In this document: in pieces, positions 1 through 6,767 of the stretch
How positions within the stretch are numbered: the stretch's first letter is position 1
How the letters are laid out: the number at the start of each line of letters is the position of its first letter
From: Lachnospiraceae bacterium
Lineage (GTDB): Bacteria; Bacillota_A; Clostridia; Lachnospirales; Lachnospiraceae
Assembly: GCA_024684065.1 (NCBI GenBank)
Contig: JAIKXO010000330.1
Location: 1-15,956 of the forward strand
DNA length: 15,956 nt
Direction of reading: 5' to 3'
Made by a program: the position numbers and the translations under genes
Notes under the pieces: generated by a model
Seen by the model: only the letters and a program-made list of their open reading frames with translations
Told to the model about the DNA's origin: nothing
Databases searched by the model: none

Positions 1-1
1 G

Positions 2-376
2 GGAGCTGTTATGTTAAAAAGCCATCCTCTGACAAAGAAAAAGAGCATTAAAGCAACTGACCTTATCGGCCAGCCTCTCTACTGCTCTGAACAAAGCTGG
101 AATATTGAAATACCTGAATGGGCTGGAGAGCACTACAAGAAACTCCGCCTTGAAGGCTCCTTTCGGCTATCTTATAATGCTTCCATGTTTGCAAAAGAAG
201 GTCTCGGTATCTTACTCACTTTTGAGCATCTCATAAACTGCTCCGAAGAAAGCGATCTGGCATTGAGACCTCTGTCTCCGAAACAGGAAACCAAACTGTA
301 TCTGATATGGAACAAGTATCAAACCTTCACACCAATTGCAGAGAAATTCCTCGCACAAGTACGGGATTCGTTTTAA
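2..376 (+). CDS. LysR-family transcriptional regulator, C-terminal part (5' end outside window)
   Basis: The frame is open from the window edge, so the first ATG at position 11 is probably an internal methionine and the true start lies upstream. The visible ~124 residues match the second half of a LysR effector-binding domain: a segment opening with a hydrophobic residue and MLKSHPLTKKKSI, then DLIGQPL, a middle YNASMFAKEGLGILLTFEHL stretch, and a C-terminal LRPLSP...LYLIWNKYQTFTP block followed by a last helix and TAA. In this family the region forms the periplasmic-binding-protein-like inducer fold; the N-terminal winged-helix DNA-binding domain would be off the window. It probably regulates a gene outside the window, because nothing intact lies within 1 kb downstream on the same strand. 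The family call is confident; the ligand and target are unknown. Confidence 0.85.
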   Translation, partial: GAVMLKSHPLTKKKSIKATDLIGQPLYCSEQSWNIEIPEWAGEHYKKLRLEGSFRLSYNASMFAKEGLGILLTFEHLINCSEESDLALRPLSPKQETKLYLIWNKYQTFTPIAEKFLAQVRDSF

Positions 377-568
377 CTTCGGAGATAACTTACTGTTGCT
401 TTTACTCTGCCTCTATTATCATTCTTGTGATATAGGCAGAACCGGTCTTGCGTTTTCAACAGGTTCCGTCAAGGGTGGCGTCCTTTGTCCACAACATGGT
501 TGATCGGTTATGCTGAAAGTTAATTGCTCCAATTGTTTTTTCTTTAACACTATAATCATTATTCTAAT

Positions 569-612
569 ACAGCACCGGACATTTGACTATCCGATGCTGT
601 GTTCTGTATTTT
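569..612 (+). terminator. Candidate intrinsic terminator
   Basis: Arms ACAGCACCGGA (569-579) and TCCGATGCTGT (590-600) pair over 11 positions with one mismatch around a 10-nt loop. A T-rich stretch ending in a run of five T (608-612) follows. It lies 190 bases after the LysR stop, which is far but possible. The mismatch is C-A on the + strand and would be a G-U wobble on the minus strand, but no T tract follows on that side. Confidence 0.4.
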
Positions 613-630
613 TAACTGCCAACCTGGGGA

Positions 631-986
631 TTCAATAACTTGTCGCAAATGAAATATTGTTATAATCGTTTTCTTGGGCTCCCAAAATCGAGCACCACAA
701 GGGCACCAATTTTCTATAAAATATATGAACCTATAACAAGTTATATGTGAGATGAATTTTTCCCAAGCCCAGTGTATATGCGGTTTCAAAGAGATTTAAT
801 AGGTTTTATGGAGATACATGAAATAGGACTTCATATAACGATTCCTAGTTTCATTTTAAATCTCCTTTTCCAGTGTTTATGCGGATTTCGACGATTTCAT
901 TTTTCTTAGAACACGTTTCAAACACACTTTTATAACGCTCAGATATTTATAGTTATTACTTGCCTCAACAAATCGTGTCGCAAATG
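631..986. repeat. Nested short direct repeats
   Basis: The 11-mer TGTCGCAAATG occurs at 641-651 and again at 976-986 in the same orientation. Between them a longer imperfect repeat, CCAGTGT(A/T)TATGCGG followed by TTTC, occurs at 769-787 and 870-889, also in direct orientation. Directly repeated ends around a short non-coding core resemble att-type junctions of tyrosine-recombinase elements, but no recombinase gene is present and the outer match is short. No element family can be named. Confidence 0.35.
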
Positions 987-1038
987 TATACATGCCCATT
1001 CATTTTAACACAGCAACTATGGAGCCGCAATTCTAATT

Positions 1039-1380
1039 TCACCTATGCCTTCGAGCAAAAAGCGTGTAGAAAAAGAACGCCGTTCTGCCGAAACAGCGCT
1101 TTCTCCGGTTTTCAGATGTAGGAATGTTCCATGATATGATGTCGGGGTCAATGACCGCCTTGTAGCGCTCTTCCACGAGATCGGAATTCCTGTATTTTTC
1201 CACTGCGTCGTCAAGAAGGGATTCATTAAAATCCGTCCTGCATGATCCGCACCAGTAGTCCTGCGACCAGTGTCCTAACTTCTTGCCGTTATACCAGACA
1301 TCCGCACTGTATAAAGCGCATCCCTCGTGATCCGCCTGACACCTTACATTCTTTACTTCCACGCCATAAATTGAAGCCAT
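1039..1380 (-). CDS. Hypothetical protein, probably a truncated or fused remnant
   Basis: This 113-codon frame begins MASIYGVEVK and contains a coherent-looking segment (residues 1-80) with GKKLGHWSQDYWCG and DFNESLLDDAVEKY, which reads like a small cytosolic protein of firmicute accessory regions. From about residue 83 the sequence becomes rich in Arg and Phe and ends in ARRHR, which looks like out-of-frame or foreign sequence. The likely explanation is a 3' truncation, with only the N-terminal part surviving. There is no clear Shine-Dalgarno sequence before the ATG. Function is unknown. The overlapping minus-strand frame at 1017-1226 is treated as a shadow. Confidence 0.4.
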   Translation of the reverse strand: MASIYGVEVKNVRCQADHEGCALYSADVWYNGKKLGHWSQDYWCGSCRTDFNESLLDDAVEKYRNSDLVEERYKAVIDPDIISWNIPTSENRRKRCFGRTAFFFYTLFARRHR

Positions 1381-1514
1381 ATTAAGAATATGTCAGAAAG
1401 TGGGGGAATAAAATCTTTTTCAAGCCGTCATTAAGTATGCTATTATTATGGACAAGTCAAACGACTAAAAAAACGGCATAAAACAACACATTGCTGTGAC
1501 AGAACCATTTTTTT

Positions 1515-1781
1515 CTAATCCTCCAAAGTCTCTCCCCAAACTATCTCAGTCCGATACTTTTCGGAAATAAACTCGCAAAGCGCCGCCATATATTCCAGAT
1601 ACATCTGATACCGAACATCCACAGAAGGTCTCATAAGCCATGCATCGCTCTTCTTTTCAGAGTCGAACGCTTCCTTTTCAAGTGCCCTGAGCTCCTTATA
1701 AAGCCGCTCACGTTCTGCGATCAGCTTATCAAAAGGCTCATGCCTGAACTCATCAACATATGATCGTGGTGATATCATCAT
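1515..1781 (-). CDS. Small hypothetical protein, 88 aa
   Basis: This frame is preceded by a strong ribosome site (AGGGAGG about 9 bases before the ATG at 1781; a second ATG follows immediately), which makes it the best-supported small gene in the region. The product is acidic, soluble and predicted mostly helical. A central charged stretch with ERERLYKELRALEKEAF (residues 23-39) could form a short coiled coil, and the protein ends CEFISEKYRTEIVWGETLED. There is no signal peptide, membrane segment or cysteine motif. Its neighbours on the same strand are damaged genes, so it may be the one intact survivor of a small accessory cluster. I do not recognise a characterised family. Confidence 0.65.
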   Translation of the reverse strand: MMISPRSYVDEFRHEPFDKLIAERERLYKELRALEKEAFDSEKKSDAWLMRPSVDVRYQMYLEYMAALCEFISEKYRTEIVWGETLED

Positions 1782-1808
1782 AAATAAACGCCTCCCTTCT
1801 TCCGGAAA

Positions 1809-2227
1809 TTACTTTATCTCCCACACGGCGGTTACTGTATCGGTAACATCGATATCATCTGCTTCAACTGTACCTTCCACACTGGATTTCATCCCGGCGA
1901 TGATATCAAACAGTTCCACCGGAATCTCAAATGGCTCCGAAAAAGCATTGATCACGATACCCTTCACATTCTTCTCATTATTTCGTGCCAGCACCATAGC
2001 TTCAAGGAAATGCCTCTGCATTTTGAAAACTGCTTCCCGTATTCTCCCATCTCTTCAGCAGCAGTAAATACCGGGAAAAAGAAATTCTCACCGCTCTGCA
2101 AGATATCCGGTACCATCCGAACCTCTTCCTGATTCGTAAAAGTATGCCCTACCAGAGATTCCAGATCATTCTTATCTATCGCATGGTTATCCGAGAACTC
2201 GAATAACCATGCGACTAATCCACTCCG
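1809..2227 (-). pseudogene. SseB-family protein remnant, frameshifted and lacking a start
   Basis: Two minus-strand frames together give one recognisable protein. From 2227 one frame reads LVAWLFEFSDN...VPDILQSGENFFFPVF and then AAEEMGEYGKQFSK. At about 2022-2026 the protein continues in a different frame as MQRHFLEAMVLARNNEKN, GIVINAFSEPFEIPVELFD, ending at TAA (1809). This order matches the C-terminal part of SseB-like (enhanced serine sensitivity) proteins of Clostridia. Adding one A to the run in TCAAAATGC would restore the frame. The upstream frame starts directly after a TAG (2228-2230) and has no start codon near a ribosome site, so the N-terminus is missing too. A start at the ATG at 2021 would give only 70 residues. 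The gene is probably dead; a sequencing error could explain the frameshift but not the missing start. Confidence 0.65.
2181..2212. repeat. Long, tight inverted repeat (15-bp stem, 2-nt loop)
   Basis: GCATGGTTATCCGAG at 2181-2195 is followed after AA by CTCGAATAACCATGC at 2198-2212. Fourteen of 15 positions pair. It lies just past the macrodomain gene stop and inside the SseB remnant. There is no T tract on either side, so it is not a standard intrinsic terminator. It may be a deletion-junction palindrome or a protein-binding site. Confidence 0.55.
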
Positions 2228-2233
2228 CTAAGA

Positions 2234-3319
2234 TCACTCACCTAAGATCGGTTGCCCGTATTTGAATAGTGCTGCATTTATCTCATAAATGTCATATACG
2301 CCGTTGGTTATAAAGTAAGTGATGATCAGATCAAACTTATTGCTTGGTGAAAAAGCGATCTCTGCCCTGGATAGCAGATCCAGCATTGTAGGCATATCCA
2401 GCTGCAGCGCTATAGCAAATGCCACAGCCGTCTTTTTCTTTGGCTTATAATCTTCTTTACACCTGATCCTTGAAAAAACCTTCCGGTCGATATTTGCCTT
2501 CTTATATACGGACACATCATCCATACCGCTTTCATCGATCAGCTTAAAAAGCTTCTGCCGGAAAGTATCCTCAGAGCTGCCCAGCACCTCATCCAGGCTC
2601 TTCCCGGACACATCCATAAAAACCGGAGCTGCATCCGCATAAATTATCTGATCCTCAGGCTCATCCTCTTCCGCTTCTTCGTCATCAAAAAAATCCAGCA
2701 TCTCAGCAGAATGTAAAGCCCCTATCCGTTCCAGGTGTTCATATCTTTCATTTCTGCTTCTGCCGCCATATTCCGCATTACGGATCTCATCCGCCGAATG
2801 CTCATCAATGTATTCTTCGATATCCCCGACCAGCTTGCCGGACAGTTCAAATGCCTTCCGGTCAAATACCACAAGGATAACCTTCATATCGTGCGACAGA
2901 AGGAACTTATTGATTTCAGCCAGAGCAATCTGAAGAGCTTCATCCTTAGGGAATCCATATACGCCGGTAGCGATCAGCGGAAAAGCGATGCTCTTGCATT
3001 CAAGTTCCGCCGCAAGATTCAAAGATTTCTCATAACAGGAATGCAGGATCTCCCGCTCATTATGATTTCCGTCGACTCATGATGGTCCTATAGTGTGGAT
3101 AATATACTTCGCATCAAGATTAAAAGCAGGTGTATGTGCCGCTTCGCCTGGCATCATGATCCCGATCTTCTTACGTTCAGCCAAAAGCTGCTTTCCACCG
3201 GCGGCATGATATATCGCACTGTCCGTACCGCTCCCGACAACAACATTCGGATTAGCCGTATTCACGATCGCATCTGCTTTAACTTTTGTAATATCATTTC
3301 TGATGATCTGAAACGGCAT
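2234..3319 (-). pseudogene. Macrodomain (ADP-ribose-binding) protein with C-terminal HTH-like domain, interrupted by one TGA
   Basis: A strong ribosome site (GGAGGTG) precedes the ATG at 3319. The first 80 codons hold the N-terminal macrodomain signature: IIRNDITKVKADAIVNTAN, then NPNVVVGSGTDSAIYHAAG, then YIIHTIGPS. A TGA at 3077-3079 follows, and the same frame continues VDGNHNEREILHSCYEKS, then LAAELECKSIAFPLIATGVYGFP, the rest of the macrodomain. The stop falls where macrodomains normally have Trp (GPxWxDG), so one TGG-to-TGA change explains it. After an acidic linker (FFDDEEAEEDEPED) comes a ~125-residue C-terminal domain with YKKANIDRKVFSRIR and a final YDIYEINAALFKYGQPILGE, a helical module seen in firmicute proteins and probably HTH-like. 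Intact length would be 361 aa. Macrodomains bind or hydrolyse ADP-ribose derivatives; the fused domain suggests a sensor or defence role, which is inference. Downstream codons from 3022 could still give a 262-aa fragment without the first ADP-ribose loop. Confidence 0.8.
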
Positions 3320-3366
3320 CCGAATTCACCTCCATCCTTAACTTGTCGTTTTATTTTAGTCCCTTT

Positions 3367-3525
3367 TTACAGAAGTGTTTCTATATGTACAAACTTGAAG
3401 TGCGGAAAATATCTGAGGTCTATATCGTAGTCTTTCGTTCTGACAAGATAGCTGTCCTGAAACGTCCCTATATGGGGCCGTGCGGAATATTCCAGGGGCT
3501 TCCCGTCCTCTGAGTCCGCCGGCAC
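3367..3525 (-). pseudogene. C-terminal remnant of an unidentified protein
   Basis: In the gap upstream of the macrodomain gene, one minus-strand frame is open for 52 codons after an in-frame TAG at 3526-3528 and ends at TAA (3367-3369). It reads with good protein character, including YSARPHIGTFQDSYLVRT, DYDIDLRYFPHFKFVHIETL. No ribosome site or proper start precedes it, so it looks like the surviving tail of a deleted gene. I do not recognise the family. Confidence 0.35.
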
Positions 3526-3682
3526 CTAAAAGAGTGAATGGAAATAATAATCACAAAAATTCGATATAACCAATAGTATATAAACCGAATCAGGAAGCCC
3601 CCGGCTCTATCCAGCCAATCTCCGGCATATACGCTTTTAAAGGAAATATTTATTGTCTGTCCCCTTGTCTGTCCTTTAGTCG
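3526..3682. other. Gap downstream of the S41 lipoprotein gene
   Basis: No gene or convincing terminator is visible here. The only clear structure is a 10-base direct repeat next to the lipoprotein stop: TTGTCTGTCC at 3653-3662 and 3665-3674, separated by CC. The minus-strand gene at 3683 therefore ends without an obvious stem-loop. Confidence 0.3.
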
Positions 3683-5482
3683 TCAGTCTGATACTCCGAT
3701 CAGCTCGTTGATATATCCCGTCAGATATTCCCTGTCATAGAACTGCTTCGGCGTCGGGATGATGAAGTCAGGCTCCACGCCCTGGTCGATATCGTAGAAG
3801 GATCCGTTCTTCATATAGGCTAAGCGCGAAGGGCCGGAAATCTGGAACACAACGCCATCCGCCGTGGTAATAGGATGGACGACACAGGAGCCGCCCCCGG
3901 AGGTCTGTCCGATGATCGTCACAAGATGTGAACTCTTGAGCGCGCTCGGAACCAGGTTTCCGCAGGAAAAGCTCTTGGGAGAGGTCAGGCAGAAAAGATT
4001 GTAGTTAATAAGAGAATCCTTCTCATCAAATTTTCTGTCCAGATTCGCATCTACCTTGTAATTCTGGGTGACCAGTGCCCCCGTCAATGTATCCTTTACG
4101 CTGATGGAAGCATCCCCTAAGATCATTCCTATCACATAAGCGGCTGCTGTGGCCGCGCCGCCGCCGTTGTTCGAAAGATCCAGCACAACATTTACAACAG
4201 GGCTGTCCTTCCGGGTGATCTGGTTATAAGCATAGATCATGAGCCCCATGGTATCCTCGGGATCATTCTCCGCCTCTTGCGTATAGTAATCGGTGCCTGT
4301 ATACGTAAATCCGTCAAAAGTGATATAGGCCGTATTCCCCACTTCTTCATAACCCGGGCAGCCATCCGGATAATATTCAGCCCTGGCATCCAGATATCTG
4401 TAGTGATCCGCCCTAAACCTTTCTAAAGAAGGACCCATCCTCATCTCAGGCTCCTCGTCCATCATCCACGAACGGCCGTCGAAACCGCTGTGCATGTCAT
4501 CAAGATGCACATGGCAGAGGTCCGCAATGGCCTGAGCGGCTTCCTGGGGGTCTTTGCTCACCAGCTTCCTGCCCAGGTCAGTTTCCAGAAACAGAGTATG
4601 AAAATCAGTGATATCGTGGGATTCCTTCAAGCCGTAAAAGCTGTCGAGCGCAAGGCACAATTCTTTATAAGTGAAGTTGATCAGTTCCTCGCTCCTTTCG
4701 TCAGGATGCTCCACGCTGTAATACTTCTCTGCAACGAGCGATATATTTCCTCCGCCGATGGCAAATGCGTCAGAACCGTTATACAGAAGCTGGATATTCA
4801 TGCTCTGCAAAAAGAAATCAGAGAACAGCTGGAGCGGGATATAATATTTCCCATTCCCGTGAACAAGGTCGATCCCGTAATCCCCGGGACGTATCGTGAT
4901 CGCCTCTCCGTACCGCTGGTAAGAACTGTCGCTGTGTTCAAAGAACGCCGCATTTCCTTCCGCATCTATGCCCCTGTATTCGACAATATCCATAAGCGTG
5001 GGCTTTATCGAAGAAGCAAGGAAGGCATCATAGTCCCAGAAATCGATAGTATCCTCCTTACAGTCAATAACTACGGGATAACCGTTTTCGCGACTGATGG
5101 TCACCTGTTCCCCGTCTTCTTCAATCGAAAGCTCATAATCCTCTGCCCCCATACTCTGGTTAATCGTCACCATCCAATCTTTGGCATCTTCCACGCTGAT
5201 ATACGGAACATCCGTATTTCCGTTGATAAATGCCACATTCAGCCGATCGCCTGAGTCCTCGTTGGAAAGAATATAAAACACTAATTCCTTCTCTTCGATT
5301 TCATAATCCTGCGGTGTATTCTCCTCCGTGGCGCGTTCTGAAAGCGCTGTTTCGATCCTTTCATCAATCTTTGCTTCAAACGCCTGCCCTACCTGGCTCA
5401 ACGCTTCAGGGCTGCAGGCCGTCAGCATTATCATGCCGCATGCCAGCAACGCTGCCATGATTCTCCTGTTCCTTCCTTTCAT
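3683..5482 (-). CDS. Secreted lipoprotein with S41 (tail-specific) peptidase domain
   Basis: The 599-residue product starts with a lipoprotein signal peptide: basic MKGRNRR, a hydrophobic core, and the lipobox LTAC with Cys23 as lipidation site, so the mature protein should be anchored on the outer face of the membrane. Residues ~60-240 are acidic and contain repeated short strands typical of N-terminal modules in such proteins. The C-terminal part is an S41 protease fold: HLDDMHSGF with H331 (family form LxDxHTxF), VVLDLSNNGGG near residues 433-442 (oxyanion/turn motif), and SPKSFSCGN with the probable nucleophile S506. After it comes GQTSGGGS, where CtpA-type enzymes carry their catalytic lysine; no lysine is seen here, so it may use a different dyad or triad like other S41 subfamilies. 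AAGGAG lies 6 bases before the ATG, fixing the start. It is transcribed alone and diverges from the membrane-protein genes at 6115. The substrate is unknown; roles in protein quality control or surface processing are possible. Confidence 0.88.
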   Translation of the reverse strand: MKGRNRRIMAALLACGMIMLTACSPEALSQVGQAFEAKIDERIETALSERATEENTPQDYEIEEKELVFYILSNEDSGDRLNVAFINGNTDVPYISVEDAKDWMVTINQSMGAEDYELSIEEDGEQVTISRENGYPVVIDCKEDTIDFWDYDAFLASSIKPTLMDIVEYRGIDAEGNAAFFEHSDSSYQRYGEAITIRPGDYGIDLVHGNGKYYIPLQLFSDFFLQSMNIQLLYNGSDAFAIGGGNISLVAEKYYSVEHPDERSEELINFTYKELCLALDSFYGLKESHDITDFHTLFLETDLGRKLVSKDPQEAAQAIADLCHVHLDDMHSGFDGRSWMMDEEPEMRMGPSLERFRADHYRYLDARAEYYPDGCPGYEEVGNTAYITFDGFTYTGTDYYTQEAENDPEDTMGLMIYAYNQITRKDSPVVNVVLDLSNNGGGAATAAAYVIGMILGDASISVKDTLTGALVTQNYKVDANLDRKFDEKDSLINYNLFCLTSPKSFSCGNLVPSALKSSHLVTIIGQTSGGGSCVVHPITTADGVVFQISGPSRLAYMKNGSFYDIDQGVEPDFIIPTPKQFYDREYLTGYINELIGVSD

Positions 5483-5746
5483 TTTCTTCTCCTTTCTGTT
5501 CTTTCTGAATTAAAATGTTACTGATACTTCCCATACACCCAAAGGAGTGAAATACAGCGTTTGTGATGGGTACGTAAATAGATACACAGTTATGCCGGCA
5601 ACAATTTTCACACTGACACTTTAATGTTTAACAGGGTTCCCATTATAGGGGTCAATATAAATATTATAGCTTATTTGGATGCTTAATGGTACAGGTGATA
5701 TGTATATGTAAGGTATGTATATATCAGACCGGGGTTTTTGTGTGAT

Positions 5747-5771
5747 TTGCACAAGGCGGTTATTGTATAAT
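5747..5771 (+). promoter_or_regulatory. Candidate promoter for the membrane-protein genes
   Basis: A perfect TATAAT at 5766-5771 is present, with TTGCAC at 5747-5752 upstream. The 13-base spacing is too short for a standard sigma-A promoter, and no better -35 box is visible at 16-18 bases. The -10 box may act alone or with an activator. Weak call. Confidence 0.25.
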
Positions 5772-5808
5772 GGCTATTTACCAACTCGTGGTTGATATTA
5801 ATAAATTC

Positions 5809-5834
5809 CCAAAGCATTTGTGCTTCGGTCTTTT
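5809..5834 (+). terminator. Terminator-like hairpin in the leader
   Basis: CCAAAGCA (5809-5816), loop TTTG, and TGCTTCGG (5821-5828) pair over 8 positions with one mismatch, followed by TCTTTT. It sits about 40 bases after the -10 box at 5766 and 280 bases before the next gene, where a leader attenuator would be expected. The short T tract makes this uncertain. Confidence 0.3.
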
Positions 5835-5842
5835 AATGGCAT

Positions 5843-5877
5843 TAGCCTGATGCCTCTACCTGATATGATTCAGGCTA
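5843..5877 (+). repeat. 8-bp perfect inverted repeat in leader
   Basis: TAGCCTGA at 5843-5850 and TCAGGCTA at 5870-5877 are exact complements around a 19-nt loop. The adjoining GGCAT...ATGCC (5838-5854) could form a competing short stem, as in switchable leader RNAs. No ligand or antiterminator can be named from the sequence. Confidence 0.35.
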
Positions 5878-5985
5878 CATATATGCATTTAACATCAAAT
5901 AAGGCTTTTGTTTAGTTTCGGCCTTTACCTTTAAGATTTTACGCTATTCAAGGATGTTTAGACAGCAACCCTATATCTTTTCAAA

Positions 5986-6011
5986 GTTCGATGCATATAA
6001 TTATATCGAAC
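5986..6011. repeat. 7-bp perfect inverted repeat around an AT-rich core
   Basis: GTTCGAT at 5986-5992 and ATCGAAC at 6005-6011 flank a 12-base AT-rich core. The centre-to-centre distance of 19 bases (about two helical turns) is compatible with an operator for a dimeric regulator. It lies about 105 bases before the ATG at 6115. Confidence 0.3.
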
Positions 6012-6114
6012 AAATGTTCTTTTGTCAACCATGAATGCGAAAATAGCCTATATGTTTTAATGAAATTTGATTAAAGTGGTCATTTGGTATTCTTATAATT
6101 TATCAGGTGAAAAC

Positions 6115-6747
6115 ATGTTCCTAAATTATATTATTACTGTCTTATTTGGATTTGGATGCATGTCTGTTGGGGCTTTTGTCCGAAGGATTATTAAATTGGA
6201 TCTTTATGCTCTGTTTGATATACCTGTCGGTCTTTCTATCATCAGCTTAATATCCTCTGCCCTGTATTTTACTGCCGGATTGCCGGTCAGCACTATCAGG
6301 TATATTATTTTCGCTTTATTTGTTATTTCCTTTTGCTTTTCGTTTCAAAGCATCAATGTGCATGAATATAAATGTTTCGCTGTTCTTCTTTTGATTTTGC
6401 TGGTGATGCTTGTTCCGGGTCTTAAAAATCAGGACCAATATTACGTATGGAGAGGAAATATAGCTGATCAGTTTGGATATATCACGCATTCGCTTGCATT
6501 AGACGAAATATCCGCTACAGATTACATTAATGGGAATGCTGAAATGTCATGTGACCTGACAGAATATGGTATTAAGGCTGCTTTTGAAGACCGGCCAGGG
6601 GTTAATATTCTTTTTGATATAATATTGCATAAAGGTATTGGGGAGCTTTTCTTTCATATTTATGTATTCCACTGTTTTTTGCTTGCTTTAGTTTTTTTGC
6701 GATATATGAGCTTGCATTATTTCTTTTTAGATGCGGAAACGTACTGA
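6115..6747 (+). CDS. Polytopic membrane protein, N-terminal half of a frameshifted gene
   Basis: The preferred start is ATG 6115, with AGGTGA four bases upstream; a TTG at 6067 extends the frame by 16 polar residues without a ribosome site. The product begins with a hydrophobic helix (MFLNYIITVLFGFGCMSVGA) and has about four more membrane segments. Between them lies a presumably extracellular stretch with YYVWRGNIADQFGYITHSLA and later FEDRPGVNILFDI, an arrangement reminiscent of GT-C type glycosyltransferases or related envelope-polysaccharide membrane proteins. The frame ends at TGA 6745-6747, while the protein plainly continues in another frame from about 6729 (RCGNVLRAGISPVVASAA). The T run in TTCTTTTTAG (6721-6730) is the likely slip site: one extra T would join both halves into ~685 aa. 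Sequence error, phase variation or true pseudogene cannot be separated here. The specific family is not recognised. Confidence 0.6.
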   Translation: MFLNYIITVLFGFGCMSVGAFVRRIIKLDLYALFDIPVGLSIISLISSALYFTAGLPVSTIRYIIFALFVISFCFSFQSINVHEYKCFAVLLLILLVMLVPGLKNQDQYYVWRGNIADQFGYITHSLALDEISATDYINGNAEMSCDLTEYGIKAAFEDRPGVNILFDIILHKGIGELFFHIYVFHCFLLALVFLRYMSLHYFFLDAETY

Positions 6748-6767
6748 GAGCCGGCATTTCGCCGGTT

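Larger units (their letters stand above)
377..1038. other. Non-coding stretch, possible remnant of a mobile element
   Basis: I see no convincing gene in these ~660 bases. Open frames of up to 76 codons exist on the minus strand (559-789), but they lack a ribosome site and recognisable protein character. The stretch is AT-rich and carries a terminator-like hairpin at 569-600 and two pairs of short direct repeats, annotated separately. It separates the LysR gene from a cluster of broken minus-strand genes, which fits a region reshaped by insertion and deletion. Confidence 0.4.
5483..6114. other. Divergent intergenic region with structured leader
   Basis: These ~630 bases separate the minus-strand lipoprotein gene from the plus-strand membrane-protein gene. 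No coding frame of interest is present. The left part should hold the lipoprotein promoter: on the minus strand a TATAAT (plus coordinates 5643-5648) lies 160 bases before its ATG, without a good -35 box. The right part contains a TATAAT on the plus strand at 5766-5771 and then three inverted repeats before the start at 6115. If transcription starts near 5778, the leader would be ~335 nt and structured, unusually long for a simple gene and consistent with attenuation or antitermination. This is inference from the repeats alone; no known riboswitch was recognised. Confidence 0.4.

Noticed and set aside
559..789. Minus-strand 76-codon frame in the gap after the LysR gene
   Set aside because: It has no ribosome site or recognisable domain, it overlaps a terminator-like hairpin, and the inner repeat runs through its N-terminus.
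3077..3079. TGA read as tryptophan or selenocysteine in the macrodomain gene
   Set aside because: Several intact genes in the window terminate at TGA and use TGG for Trp, the position is a conserved Trp rather than Cys, and no SECIS-like hairpin was evident.
4490..5254. Long plus-strand open frame (254 codons) opposite the S41 lipoprotein
   Set aside because: It is a shadow: the minus-strand frame has a signal peptide, lipobox, ribosome site and S41 motifs, while this frame shows no protein family character.
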